This document shows positions 48,134 to 59,725 of a stretch of 64,000 nt of DNA, in pieces (position 1 is the first letter of the stretch; every line of letters begins with the position of its first letter). The position numbers were made by a program, and so were the translations under genes. The DNA lies in NCBI GenBank assembly GCA_022578965.1, contig MU400532.1, positions 186,001 to 250,000 on the forward strand. The letters are read 5' to 3'. The notes beneath the pieces are model-generated. The model saw only the letters and a program-made list of their open reading frames with translations, searched no databases and had not been told where the DNA came from. This DNA is from Xylaria sp. FL1777 (taxonomy: Eukaryota; Ascomycota; Sordariomycetes; Xylariales; Xylariaceae).

Positions 48134-49208
48134 ATGGCAGACATGCTGAAGTCCGACATGTTGAAGTCCGACATATTGGATTCAATTGACGTAGAACCGT
48201 TAAAGCCATCTACAAACCTGAAGGCTCAAGCCTATTGCGCCACGGTCGTCTCCAACTTAGAGGGTTGGAGGAGCAGGCCGTTTCCCTGTACAAAGGAAAG
48301 TAGGGGGGTGACAATCGACCAACTTGACATGCGTGTTCGCCGTCTGGAGACTATAGATGCCATCAACCCGCCTCCGCCGATGGATACACCATCGTGGGAT
48401 TCCCTGTAAGCAACTCCCCGTGTCATTTCGTCCTTCATGTAGCGACCCTTAGAGTATGCGCGCTTTATCTCGGGCCATAACTATACCCTGGAAACCTCCC
48501 ACGGCCCCCGAAACACTCACAGAGCGCTCTCAGCATGGCAATCACACTGACTCCGAGTGCTGTAGCATGTGGCGTGTAGCACGGCTTCACCGCAAGATGC
48601 CGATGGGGCCGACGGTGCACAGATTGTGCGGGGCGCCACCGTTGCTCACGCCAACCCCGGACTTGCTACGTAGCATTGTGACGTCGATAGGGGGCGGGAT
48701 GGGACCGCACCCGTGGGCCATGCTCGCTGGGGCAGAGGACCTCGACAACGAGGACTTGCTTCCGGCGGCGGCACAATTCCTCTGCTACTTCGCGGGGTCG
48801 CGGCGCTTCAAGGTTGTCGGCTCATTCGAGCTCGAGCGGAATTGCAAACTCGCGCTGGATTTGTCCCTGGACGCAGATGCGCACCAGGGGCCCTTTGTCG
48901 GCCCTGTCCCCCCGCCAGACCTCGGACTCATGGGACGAGCTGGACCGCGGCCTCTCGCGAAAGGCTGCTGTGGGTGCTGCTCATGTTTATGCCACAATAA
49001 TAGCAGAAAGGTGCCAGTGGCAAAGCCTCGCGTGATAGACTGGATGACGGGGAAGTACTATGAGGAGAAACGGGCGAGGCGGACGGGCGTTAAAGCCCGG
49101 ATCGCTAGGGTGTTCAAGAAGCTCGCGTTTTGGCGCCGGCGTGGTGACTCCGATACAGATAGTGACACATCATCGATCTCCACGAGGAGTTCGTCCACCT
49201 TTAATTAG
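48134..49208 (+). CDS. Hypothetical GC-rich orphan protein with Cys cluster
   Basis: Proposed exons 48134-48405 and 48455-49208 (intron 48406-48454, donor GTAAGC, acceptor AGAG, weak branch site) give 341 residues. Without splicing, the two halves would be separate frames: one ending at 48409, one starting with ATG at 48456. The start repeats MLKSD twice (MADMLKSDMLKSDIL). The middle is Pro-rich (NPPPPMDTPSW, WKPPTAPE) and has FLCYFAGSRRFKVVGSFELE. A striking cysteine cluster KGCCGCCSCLCHN lies near residue 270. The C-terminus is basic (KARIARVFKKLAFWRRR) and ends in a Ser/Thr/Asp-rich tail. The Cys cluster next to basic helices could be acylated and membrane-bound, which is inference. GC content rises sharply over this gene compared with its flanks. 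Family not recognised. Confidence 0.55.
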
Positions 49209-49968
49209 GTGTGGTCCCCTTGAGGCACCTGGAAGAGGACGTACTTTATAGTTCCATTTCATGTTTTTCCTGATCGGGAGTTGGTATCGGCTGGGGACTA
49301 CCGGTAACTTTGCGTGTCTGCGTCTATGGTTGTTGATGATGACGATGATGATGATGAAACGGGGGGGTTTTCTTTTAATCCCAAGGATGTCCCCCTTGGC
49401 CCTATTTGGGTCTCAGGCTATTCAATGTGTGAGACTTAGCCTGGTCCACATTGTATGCTACAGTACAAGGCAGGCGATCCTTCATGAGAGCTTGAATGCA
49501 CGTGGATTACCCCAAGTCCACTAATGTTTACCTAGGTGATGAAAACTATGCTACAATCAAATGTCTCTATTGGATGCTACATATGACGAAATCGTGAACG
49601 AACCACTGAATGTGTTACTACTTGTTGCTTCCGCGGTGTTCAATATGACAACATAATCTCACTCTGAAAGACCACCTTAACGACGCAGGCTGAAGCATTG
49701 AAAACAATGAATCTAATTATAGCTTCATTTTGGTATGGATCCTCCGTCTCCAACCCTGGGAACAGAATATTCATGCCCAACTCCCCCCCAATACAAAGAA
49801 GCATATCCGGTGTTTAGAACGCCGCCCAGACATCGACAAATGTTAAATATACAATAAATACTATGATAAGGTTTTCCTGAGCCATTCCTCTCTGGAATAT
49901 TACCAACCCGCCCTTTTATCGGTTGCCCTATATTATCACAATCGGCTTAAGTACAGACCCCGTCTAGA
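49209..49968. other. Intergenic region
   Basis: 760 bp between convergent genes, with a short GAT repeat at 49334-49359. Confidence 0.5.
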
Positions 49969-50955
49969 TTATCTATATGTTCCGTTTTCCGAAGACCGCG
50001 AAGGTGTAAATGGCGATTGGTCACCTCTTCCGCTCTGAGAGTATGTCGCTGGGGAAACCCCTTCCGACGTGAGGGTGTTATTCGCATTCTCTGTTGCTCG
50101 ATCGGAATACCCCAGATATCCCGGGGAAGTTGGAAGCTCGACGGCCCTCTGCTTGGCCTCCGACTCGGTTCCTAGCTCCGCTAGGAGCGGCATACCGACC
50201 GTTCCGCCGTTCTTGTCTTCGCTGGTCGTGTAGCCCGGCGTTGTATACCCAGCATGTGGTTTCCAAGCGACAGGAGCCAATTCGGCAGCCTCCTGTTGTG
50301 TATTATCTTGGGCGAATTCGTGACGCGACTGGTTCGCCGTGGCAAAAGCACCCGTGGCAAAAGCACCCGTGTCGTCGTACGAGGACTCCGGTCCCTCGTT
50401 GCTCTGGAATTTACGCGTGGATCGCCGGCGCCTCTGGTATGCCCATATGAACCATGCTCCAAGGGCCGCGGCAATGACGCCGAATCCAACACCCACGCCT
50501 ATGCCAATCTTGGCGCCAGTGCTAAGCCCATTGTCCGCTGATGAGGTATCGGTTGGACTCGCAGTCGTCGAGGTCGAGGTCGTGGTCGCGCTCGGTGTCG
50601 ATGTACTCTGGGTAGCAGCGGCTGCAGCGGCCAAGAAAGCATTTTTCGATACGGTGAGCGTTACGCCTGTGCCTGCGCAGTTGGAAGATAAACCCTCGTA
50701 GACGGTATCTAGGTCCGAAGGGCTTTTCTTTGCTACACAGCTCGCCGTGTTATAAACAAAGTTATTCTTGTTTTTACATAGGCACTCGTTAAGGTCGGCC
50801 CCAGTCGCGGCTGAGCTGCAGCCTGCGTCGTCCGCCGAACTGTAGAGACATGATTGGGATCCCTCGGGATAAGACGAGAAATCGTTATTTACGGCTGATG
50901 ATGAGCCTATCTGGAGGAGGACAAAGAATAGAGGAATGGGGAGGAACGCCCTCAT
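49969..50955 (-). CDS. Cys-rich single-pass cell-surface protein
   Basis: Single exon, 328 residues, ATG at 50955. A signal peptide (MRAFLPIPLFFVLLQIGSSSA) is followed by an extracellular domain with six cysteines (SCLYS, AGCSS, ECLCKN, ASCVAK, NCAG), spaced like a reduced CFEM domain lacking one disulphide. An Ala/Ser/Thr-rich stalk (SATTTSTSTTASPTDT) leads into GLSTGAKIGIGVG and one membrane helix (VIAAALGAWFIWAY), with a stop-transfer QRRRRSTRK. The cytoplasmic tail (~140 residues) has a small duplication GAFATGAFAT and is Ser/Thr/Glu-rich. The plan matches fungal wall-stress sensors and the CFEM protein at 21946. Role in surface sensing is inferred. Confidence 0.82.
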   Translation of the reverse strand: MRAFLPIPLFFVLLQIGSSSAVNNDFSSYPEGSQSCLYSSADDAGCSSAATGADLNECLCKNKNNFVYNTASCVAKKSPSDLDTVYEGLSSNCAGTGVTLTVSKNAFLAAAAAATQSTSTPSATTTSTSTTASPTDTSSADNGLSTGAKIGIGVGVGFGVIAAALGAWFIWAYQRRRRSTRKFQSNEGPESSYDDTGAFATGAFATANQSRHEFAQDNTQQEAAELAPVAWKPHAGYTTPGYTTSEDKNGGTVGMPLLAELGTESEAKQRAVELPTSPGYLGYSDRATENANNTLTSEGVSPATYSQSGRGDQSPFTPSRSSENGTYR

Positions 50956-52462
50956 GGTTCGTTGGGATTCTTCAATTGTTCAGCCTATTATTACGCCGAA
51001 TGTCTTATTCACCGTTTTCGTATTTTGCGTCTCGGGTCCAGGTAAGCCCAGTGTAGTCGATGTTGTATTGCGGTTTCACCAGCCAATTCAGGAGAGTGTG
51101 GGATGGGAAGAAAGAAGCGAAGCGTGAACGACCTGCCTCATCTAGGTATCTACTGTAGCCATGCTACCGTCCGACCGGGATCCAGCCCAGTCCTCGCCCA
51201 CAGAAATCAAGGCCACTGTGCGTAAGTAGGTACACGAGGTACACGTGTGAACTAACTGATTATCCGTGTGGCACAGCTACACTAAGTATCGGCAACCAAC
51301 AGTCTGTGAGACCGGACTTTGGCTGGCGAAGGGCTGTTGGCTTGACTACGGGCAGGGTAAGGCGGCAGCTCACAGGGTATTCCGACAGCAATTCGCCTCC
51401 ACAAGCTTATGCGAGAGCCCAGCCGCAACCCTTCTATTTAAAGCATTGAGACTGATTCGCTTGCGGCTCCGCATGCTCATTTACGACTGCGTCCTATCCC
51501 GCTTTTCATGCGGTGATCTTTCCCCAGCCAGGCTAGGCTTACAGTGGCACGGTCAGTACTAGTACGATCCCAGATCATCAAGCGTGCTGACGATAATAGA
51601 CCAGTTGATCGATACCATTAGTAAAAAGAGCTGATTCCAAACATAAGAGGTGTCAATTTTAGTTGGAAATGGTGAATAATGGTTGATTCATTTTCGCAAC
51701 ACTTCGAGCTCCCGTATGCAAAACATTTCAGTTTTTATTCCAGCTGTTACATCGTAGATTCATACAGTATAGCCTTACATATAAGGTTCTTTTACGGCCG
51801 TAATAATTTCTTTTCATAGTCCTAGACGAAATCGGGCTAGATTGCAGACATATGTCTTGGGTAGATAGATCTAAGGTTAAAAAGACGGTGGCTGGTCTAC
51901 TATTGAGTGATTGAAACTAATATTACCTAGTTGCGCCACAGAACTGCCATGCACATTTTAGGTAGGGCTGGCGGAAAAGCGTGATACGATACATACAATG
52001 CGAAGGACAAGGGATCAAAGTTTTCTAGTTTGTAGAACCAGTATATACTTGCATAAGCATCTAATGTACCGTGGTCCGCAATCCGACGTACTCCAGACCT
52101 TATCTAGACTAGTCGTGACATAACATTGATTGACATATACACCGACATTAGAGAGCAGAAGGTAGAGCCCAATCCAAGGATGAAAGCCGTGAGGAGCCAA
52201 CCAAGAGCCAATAACTCCATCCATGAAGCCAGGTGAATGGCATATGTGGGTAGTGATTTGTTTTGAGTCGTAGATCCGTGACAACAAAAGAAACCAATAT
52301 CAAGAGCAGAAATTCATTCCAAGCGGGATGTGTCGTGCTGTTGGCGCTGGATTCAGGATATCATACAGAAGGGGGGGAAGTAGTTATAGTTGGTGGGCGT
52401 ATTGAGGGATGATTGATGAAGAGTTAAGCAGTAGCACTCGTTAGGGCTGGTTGGCTTATGAT
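50956..52462. other. Intergenic region
   Basis: 1.5 kb. Promoter of the surface protein (minus strand) and 3' flank of the large ankyrin gene (minus strand). No gene seen. Confidence 0.5.
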
Positions 52463-55400
52463 TTAGTGTTGCTCGTCATGATGGGCACCAGAAAGTCCAT
52501 TGGGTAGCCTGCCTGGGGACTCCTGGTTTCTGCGAAACCCATTCACGAGATATGTTCGCGGAGATACATTGGACGGTGACACGTTCTCTCCGGTATACTC
52601 TATTGGCTCATTCGAGGCCATACTTTTGGGTGTCAAGTGAGACCCATTTAGGACTGATTGTTTTTGTTGCTCCGTCAAAAGGTACCCCAAATTCTGTTCA
52701 ACGCAAAGACGTGCATAATCAGGTTCGTCTGGGGTCACCTTAACTAAACCATGTCTTCTGGGCACTCTGTGTTCCGGGAAAGGCTCTCTACTTGGCCTAT
52801 ATTTCCCAGGCTTCTCTTCGCCGATGAGTTGGCCATTGACATAGTATTTATTCCTTGGTGCAAAAGGACCGCGGTTGGCAGAATCTGGGTCTTGCTTCCA
52901 TTTACTCGGACCACTAAACGTGAAGAGGACCGTTTCATTTTCTGGAAGCTCGCGGTAACAGATTGAGATTTTGAGATCCCGAAGGTGAGGAATTGATGTG
53001 ACGATATTGAGGAAATCGGCTTCCTTTAAGAACGGTCAGTACAAGGGAAGCGAATTGTAAGAGTACCAGCATGACTTACTTTTACGAAGAACATATCTGT
53101 CTGAAGAAAGAGATTGGCAGCCTCACCACGGATTTGCTCAAGCTTTTTGTAGCCAACAGTGCGTGGGTCTCCACCGTAGAGGTCTGGAAGTTGTTCTCCT
53201 AGGTGATAAAGTTTACTTCCCGTCAAAGCATATCGATCCTGTTCTAAGCGCCATATCACCGTTTTCGCGATCTTGGATACAGGAACACGTTCCCAGGAAG
53301 GATCTATATTTAGTCAGCACACATGTAAACAAAGGCGGATTAATGGAGTCCTTACAGCGTGATAAAGAAAGGTCCTTCTCCCCTAGGAGAAGAGCAACTT
53401 GCGTACTGAGAAGCCATTGATCGCGCCCGCCTGGCTTGCCGGTTGCCGATGGATTAATAGTGTCATATCGAACCCCTTGTGCTTTTGCGAAAAGTTCTGC
53501 AATTTCCCTTTGCTTAGGATTCGAACACCTATCAAGCCAACGTAAGAGGGGAGGTAGTTTTGAGAGCCGGATTCGCTCTTGCTCTGCTTCCTGTGCTCTT
53601 CGCAGTTCTAATTCACGTGCAAGCCGCTCGGCTCGCTCACGCTCCCTCTCTTGGCGCTCTGCTTCTTCCCGGAGACGACGGGCTTCTTCTTCTGCTGCCG
53701 CTGCCGCCGCCGCTTCTTTCTCGCGTAGAATCCTTTCTTCTTCTTCTCGTTGCCGTCGTTCTTCCTCTTCACGCTGCCGCCTTTCCAGTTCTTCTCGCTG
53801 CCGTTGTTCCTCTTCTTCGCGTTGTCGTCGTTCTTCTTCCTCCCGTTGCTTCCGTTCCTGTTCTTCCTGTTCTTCCTGTCGTTTGCGTTCTTCCTCTTCC
53901 TTCAGCCTTTGCTCCTCTTCCAATCGAGCCTTTTCTACTGCTTCCTTACGTTTCAACTCTTCACGTTCAAGGCGAGATCGTTCGTCTGCTTCCAGACGCT
54001 TCTTCTCAGCCTCTTGCTCTTTTCGTTTTATCTCTTCTTCCTGTTTCCTCTTGCCTCGTTCTTGCAGCTCACGTTCAGCATCTTTCCTTCGAATCTCGTC
54101 GTGAGCAGATGACTCCAGTGGTGTTTTCCTCCGTTGCTTTTTGAGGTCTTCCTTCTCAGAGTTAGCGTGTATCTCGCCTTCTTCCTCTGACACCTGGATC
54201 GAATCTCTCATCTCTACGTCAGGTTCCTCAGAGGCGACGGTAATGCTCTTGTCAGAGTTGGATGACTTCTCTGATTCTTTGTGATCACGATTCATTTTCA
54301 TTGGTTTTAAAGCTTCTCTCCGGTCGTTCTCAGTATTGCGTTGTCGGTGGGTAGAGTCACGGGAGAGCTCCCGTTTCGCATGGCGGTTCTCCGGTGACGG
54401 AGGTTCTAGGTACCGTCTCTCTTTGGCATCGGAATCCAACTTTCGTCTTTTCATAGGGGCGCTGCTGTCTTCCTTATCGCCGTATCCGCGCCTAGAGGGA
54501 CTAGCACTCGAACGGTGTCTCTTCCCAGAAGCATCAGTAGTAGACAGCCGCTCAGTTGATTCCTCCCGCTTCAATGCCTTTGTCCGGCTGAGATGTTTTT
54601 CACGATCGACTCGAGATTTATCTGAAGATTCATCGATCTTAGATTCGCCGCGCTCGAGCCCTGAAACATTTGAAGCTAGACTTTCACGACGCTGTTTTTC
54701 CCGTTGGCCCTTGAGGTCCTTTCCTGAAATCAGCTTTCGTCGCGGTTTTATAGCCTCACCATCAGAAGACCCCGCTACATCCGGCTCGATCAATTTTGGC
54801 ATGGCTGGATTTTTTGACCTTACGGGGGAGATTTCACGGTCCGATGATGCAGTATTTGAGGACCGCTCATCTCGTTTAGGGCGACCAGGTCCACGTTTTG
54901 GTGAGGTCTGCTCATCCTGAGTGCCAAAGGAGAGCGAGCGACGCTTCTCCCTAGGACTTCTGGCAACCTTGGCGGTATTGACTTTCTTTTTAGGTTCTGA
55001 GTCACGGGGTGGGCTGGTTGAAGTCCGTCGTTTCTGGGAGCGCAATGTATCCGGAGTAGGCTCAATCCGGTTTCCCCGTCTTGAGTCCGTGTCAAACTCC
55101 CGTTCCCGCCGATTGGGAGAGGGTTTGGCCTTTGAAGAGCCTTTTGAACCTTTCTTAAATTGATCGTAAGCTTCTTTTAAAATATGCTCCTCTTCTTTCC
55201 AGTTAGGACCTTCCCGGCGCCGAGCAATTTCGTAATATGTTTGTCCCTTGTATTGGCGCGTTGGATTAAAGCCATTAGCATTAAGAAGTAACTTGATAAC
55301 CTCAATGTTCTCCTGTCCAATAGCCGCAAGCATTGGAGTACCGTGTTCTATCGGAAGACCCGGTACCGGTCGAGGATCAGGATTCGCGCCGCCCAAAGCA

Positions 55401-57205
55401 AGAAGAAGCTCAACAACGATATTGTGGCCACCTCGTGCCGCGTTTACCAAAGCCTCAGGATCATCGCAGCGCTCCTTGACCTGTAACACGCGCGTAACGG
55501 TCTCATTGTCACCGCGAGCTGCCGCTTGCCTGAGTGTCTTATCGTCTAGATTCATGTATAACAAATGATTGCTGGTCTTTGTCGAGCGCACAGTTCCACC
55601 ACGGCGCTTCTCTGCGAGAAGACTGCCTATCGGAGCAACCGGAGAATCACGCGGGCTATCAGGACCATGAGACGAAAGGGTATCGTGCAGATCTTGAGGT
55701 TGATGATCTTCAGAGGTACGACGCATTTCGCCCACACGTTCCTTCGCTTCTCTGAGAGCTGCACGGATCTCTTCCGCATTATCTAGGTCGTCAGGAACTT
55801 TCTCCAAAGGTTCGTGCCCTTCGGCATCAGCCTTTCGAGGATTGACACCGGCCTTTAGCAACAGTTTGACCACAGCCAGATGGCCATTCTCTACCGCATC
55901 CAGGAGAGGGGTTTCCTTGTCACTATTGCGGCAATCCAGGTTGCAGCCTGCTTCGATCAACAACTGAACGATATCCTCATGGCCATTCAAAGAAGCGACT
56001 TGTAGAGGTGTGTTTCCTGCGTAATCGGCAAAATTTAAATCTGCAGGCCTTTCAGCTAGTCGTTTCTTAGCCGTTTCATATTCGCCTTTCGCACAAGCCT
56101 TCGCAAAGAGTGTCTGGCCATGGTTATCGACGTGCTTTTTATGGCCCGGCATCCTAGCAGGCGATATGGTCGATTCGCCTGTGATTGGGGTAGCGATACT
56201 TTTTATTTTGGAGCTCCGAGGATGTGGGCTGCCACTTGCCGAAGAATCATCTGATTGATACTCTGTTGATTGGAGCGGAGCAGGAATACGTCGCTTTTTG
56301 CTGCTTAACCCATTCGAAGACTGAGAGGGCAACTGGGTAGAGATGCTACGGCGATGTATACGAGAAGGTGGCGAGGCGGATCGGTTTCTTGGGGTGTACT
56401 GTTTATCAACGTGTTTCCCAGACGACGTTCTATGGTCCCTATCTCGAACACCAGCTGACGCATCAATGCTAGTATCCGAAATGCGTGGTCGCCGAGCCTT
56501 GCGCATCTCTCCATCATCATCTGATTCTGTCTTGACCGTTTTTCGTTTACCAGGAAGAAGCCTCTCCACCGACTTGGTCTCGTCCTTGTTCGATACCTTA
56601 TGCGACCGTGACTTTGATGATTCAGATCCAGATTCAGATTGAACATCACCAGACCTGTGACGTCTATGCAAAGATACGTTACTAGTGCGGTTATGAACAA
56701 TCGGAGAATTGGGGACAGAACCAAGGGCACCAGGGTTATCTTTGGCTCGTTGTTTTTCCTTCTCAGCCTGTCGTTTTTTTCTCGCTCCTAACGAAATTGA
56801 AGTAGCATCGTCGGAATGACCACCGTTGCGATCTACAAGTCTCGTATCTTTCAAGGGCTTCCGGGGCCGTGGTATATTGTTCATCTCTTCGTCACTCCTA
56901 TCCTCATGTTTGATGACCTTACGGGGCTTCGACGGCGAGATGCCATCTTTGCCAGGCAAGACGATTGTCTCCGCGTCGGAGTTTTGGTCGATGGTAGCAT
57001 CCTCGTCTATAGTGCTAGATGAGATGGGCGCAGGCCGAGAATCCTTCACTAGAGACACAAATTTGTTGATGGTAGGCGACTTGAGGGTATTCGGCGCGGT
57101 CGCAGGGGTCGGCTTTGGTTTAGGGGCGTCAGCGCCCGAGTCTGCTTCCTTTGGGGAAGCGAGCTGCTTCGTACTTGAGGACTCGGCAGCATTCTGCGCA
57201 TCCAT
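52463..57205 (-). CDS. Large nuclear ankyrin-repeat protein, Hos4-like (Set3 deacetylase complex)
   Basis: Minus-strand exons 57205-53356, 53303-53080 and 53023-52463 give 1544 residues. Introns are 52 and 56 bp with CTGAC branch sites. The first ~350 residues are basic, Ser-rich and disordered with many KR clusters. Two ankyrin blocks follow (~355-510, e.g. GNTPLQVASLNGHEDIVQLL; ~558-650, e.g. GTPMLAAIGQENIEVIKLLL). Then come a long charged region, a Glu/Arg coiled coil (~1048-1208, RQREEEE-type repeats) and a conserved C-terminal domain (LPPLLRWLDRC onward, continuing through both introns: WERVPVSKIAKTVIWRLEQDRY, FTFSGPSKWKQDPDS). Ankyrin repeats with such basic flanks fit Hos4-like Set3C subunits, which help deacetylate histones in transcribed chromatin. 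The name is by overall design and less certain than the gene model. Confidence 0.85.
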
Positions 57206-58941
57206 AGCATTTAATGTATATACCAGGCTCTCATACAGTACACCATGATGGCCACTCGTCGAGGACGTTGGCTAATGATCGCGCGGGCCAGGACGGCCTG
57301 TAGTGAGGGCGAGAGTATTGACGCAGGTACCGAAGTCTCGCGTCGTAAGGCCAGACGAGTCACTCCGCCGGTCGCAAGTCAAACAGAGTTATCGAAGATG
57401 GGACGAGCACAATAGTGCCGGGGTGGCGGGTGCGAAAGATGGGCTAAAGTTAGCACTACGATCAGGCAAAGTCTATTAAGACGAAGTTTATCGCTGCTGG
57501 GTCTCGATGTTGGTTGGAATTAGGTAGATGAGTAATGAGAGCGGATTGGCGAATGCTCTTTTGTGGATGGTGAAAAAAAGTGAATTGAGTGAGGACCAGG
57601 TAGACTAGGCAGGAAAGAATAGGATGCACAAGAGCAGCAGAGGAGTGGGAGTAGTGTTTTGACAGTAGATCGAGACGAAGAGCACCAGCCATGAGCCACC
57701 TGCACACCAGGTAATTACAGGGGCCACAGTAGGCAGAGCTTGAGAGACGGCGAACAGAGATAGCGCAGGAGGTACTTTGTGTCCCGCACGAGATGGCAGG
57801 CCACGCAGGTACCTAGGTGAGGTACAGTACAAGTAGGACAGGCAGGCAATGTGCTGTAAGCTCATGGCTACAGGGCCACCTACATACATCAAAGTACCTG
57901 GTATATACAGGAGATAAGTCGTATGCACTACTTACCTTACTAATACAGTGTTTAGTACACAGTGTTACCACCAGACTCGTCACGGCCTGCCTGGCAGGAG
58001 GGATTACTATCCCCTTATCGGTCTAGCGTGCATTATGGTAGTGCGAGCTAGGCTGTGCTAGTCGGCTTTCCGTTAGCGCGATATCACTGCACCAAGGGGC
58101 GTCCAAGCATCTCGCTGCATTTCCATGCACCTTGGCTCCTGCCTTGGTTTAGCTCCAGCATGATGTTGTGTTGCTTGGAGACCGGTGATTGGACGACGGC
58201 CCGCATACGAAGGCCGGTATTGCCGCAAAATTGCCTTTCCCTGCCCCTGTTCCAGCTCCCCCCAAGCCGCCTCTGGGCCAGTCAGGCCAAAAACAAGGCA
58301 GTCAGTCCAAAGGGCCAAAAACACTGTCCGCCCCTCATCTCTCACCCGTCTTTTCTCTCATCAATCAATCCACCTGTTGCCCGCCCGACCGCCTTCTCCT
58401 TCTTCTTCTCGACTCTGTCTCTCCGTCTGTCCACTCAGCTGAGTCTTCGTCGATTTCTGTATGCCCTGGTGTTGTTTCACGTCGTAGTTAGCTCAGGTTG
58501 TCTCTCCTACAGGTTCTGTATAGGCCATCACTCGGCACCTGGGGTCCAAAATCCGGGAACAATTTCCCTCTCCTCACGAAAGCAGCTCTAAGCGCATACA
58601 AGAGCGATCATCAAGGCCAGCACCACAGCCTGATCGTCCTTTGCCCCCACCCTCAGGCGATCTCGTTTCAATTACATCATCATGTTTCAGGGATAAGTGT
58701 CATCTACATATGAGCCCATCTGCGAGCCTTGCGCGACTTATGCCTCACAGCCCCCGTCATCGACAAGTTCCAGATAGGACTTCTGCCTTTGAAATCAGTG
58801 ACAGCTGTTGGTCTTGACTTTTACCTTCCTTCTAGTTGTGTTCCTCTGCTGTGTAAGGACGAGGCCAGTCTCACTGGAACAGTTACCGAAGTAGAAGGAC
58901 TCGCTACGAGCGCCCACTAATCTAAGTGGTTGCACAAGGCG
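57206..58941. other. Divergent promoter region (ankyrin gene and ALKBH6-like gene)
   Basis: 1.7 kb between two starts on opposite strands. Contains TACCTAGGTA-type units (57808-57840) and C/T-rich stretches (58320-58440). Possible 5'-UTR splice signals occur near 58490-58512. ORFs here are short or unlike proteins. Confidence 0.5.
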
Positions 58942-59700
58942 ATGGACACTCCAGGCAAACCCTTGCTCCCACAATCCCTCGACCATGCGCGAGTCCTTCA
59001 ACTGCCTTGTGCTGCTTTCTACATTTCAGAGTTTATTACCGAAGATGAAGAGAAACTCATACTTGGAAAGATAGCATCCGCGCCGAAGCCCCGGTGGAAG
59101 CAGCTGAGTCGACGTCGATTACAGACCTGGCCGTCAGACCTTATCAACAATAAACTGGTTGCTGCGCCCCTACCCTCATGGCTTGAGGAGCCCATTGTCA
59201 CACGATTACTCTCACTCCATCTAGAAAAAGATGCAGCCTCGAAGTCGCACATCTTCTCCGACAGTCCTCACAAGCGTCCGAATCACGTCCTTATCAATGA
59301 ATATCCGCCGGGTATCGGTATTATGCCACACAAAGACGGTGCCGCTTATCATCCAATCGTTGCTACAGTGAGCCTCGGTGGGAGCATCTGCCTGAACATC
59401 CATGAGATGAAAGAGGATGGCACGCTCAACAAAACTCCAATCCGGAGAATCCTACAAGAACCCAGAAGTCTTCTAATCACAACTGCAGATCTGTACACGG
59501 ATTATCTTCATGGTATTGACGATATCACGGAAGACACCGAGCTCTCGGAACAAACAATTGCTAATTGGCCCTTACTACGACTAAGTTCGACGTTTCACAA
59601 CGGTCAGAACCAACGCCAAACGCGTACCAGTTTAACCTACCGAGACGTAATCGGTGTCTCCAAGTTAGGGAGCCGACTCGTGTTAAATCAGAAAAAGTGA
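58942..59700 (+). CDS. ALKBH6-like Fe(II)/2-oxoglutarate dioxygenase
   Basis: Single exon, 252 residues. First ATG at 58942 (MDTPGKPLLPQ); a TTG lies four codons earlier. The jelly-roll core has the iron ligands MPHKD (His130, Asp132) and His190 (TDYLHGID), and the 2-oxoglutarate-binding arginines in RQTRTSLTYRDV (Arg228, Arg234). WKQLSRRRLQTWP, NHVLINEYPPGIGIMPHKDG and PRSLLITTADLYTDYLHGI are typical of AlkB homologue 6. AlkB proteins remove alkyl groups from nucleic acids by oxidation. ALKBH6 substrates are poorly defined, so repair is likely but unproven. Confidence 0.92.
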   Translation: MDTPGKPLLPQSLDHARVLQLPCAAFYISEFITEDEEKLILGKIASAPKPRWKQLSRRRLQTWPSDLINNKLVAAPLPSWLEEPIVTRLLSLHLEKDAASKSHIFSDSPHKRPNHVLINEYPPGIGIMPHKDGAAYHPIVATVSLGGSICLNIHEMKEDGTLNKTPIRRILQEPRSLLITTADLYTDYLHGIDDITEDTELSEQTIANWPLLRLSSTFHNGQNQRQTRTSLTYRDVIGVSKLGSRLVLNQKK

Positions 59701-59725
59701 CACAATTTGCCTGAGCTTGCAGAAC

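Noticed and set aside
53436..54144. Long plus-strand frames rich in Ser/Arg/Leu or Phe/Leu
   Set aside because: They are the complement of the Glu/Arg codon repeats in the coiled coil of the large ankyrin gene.
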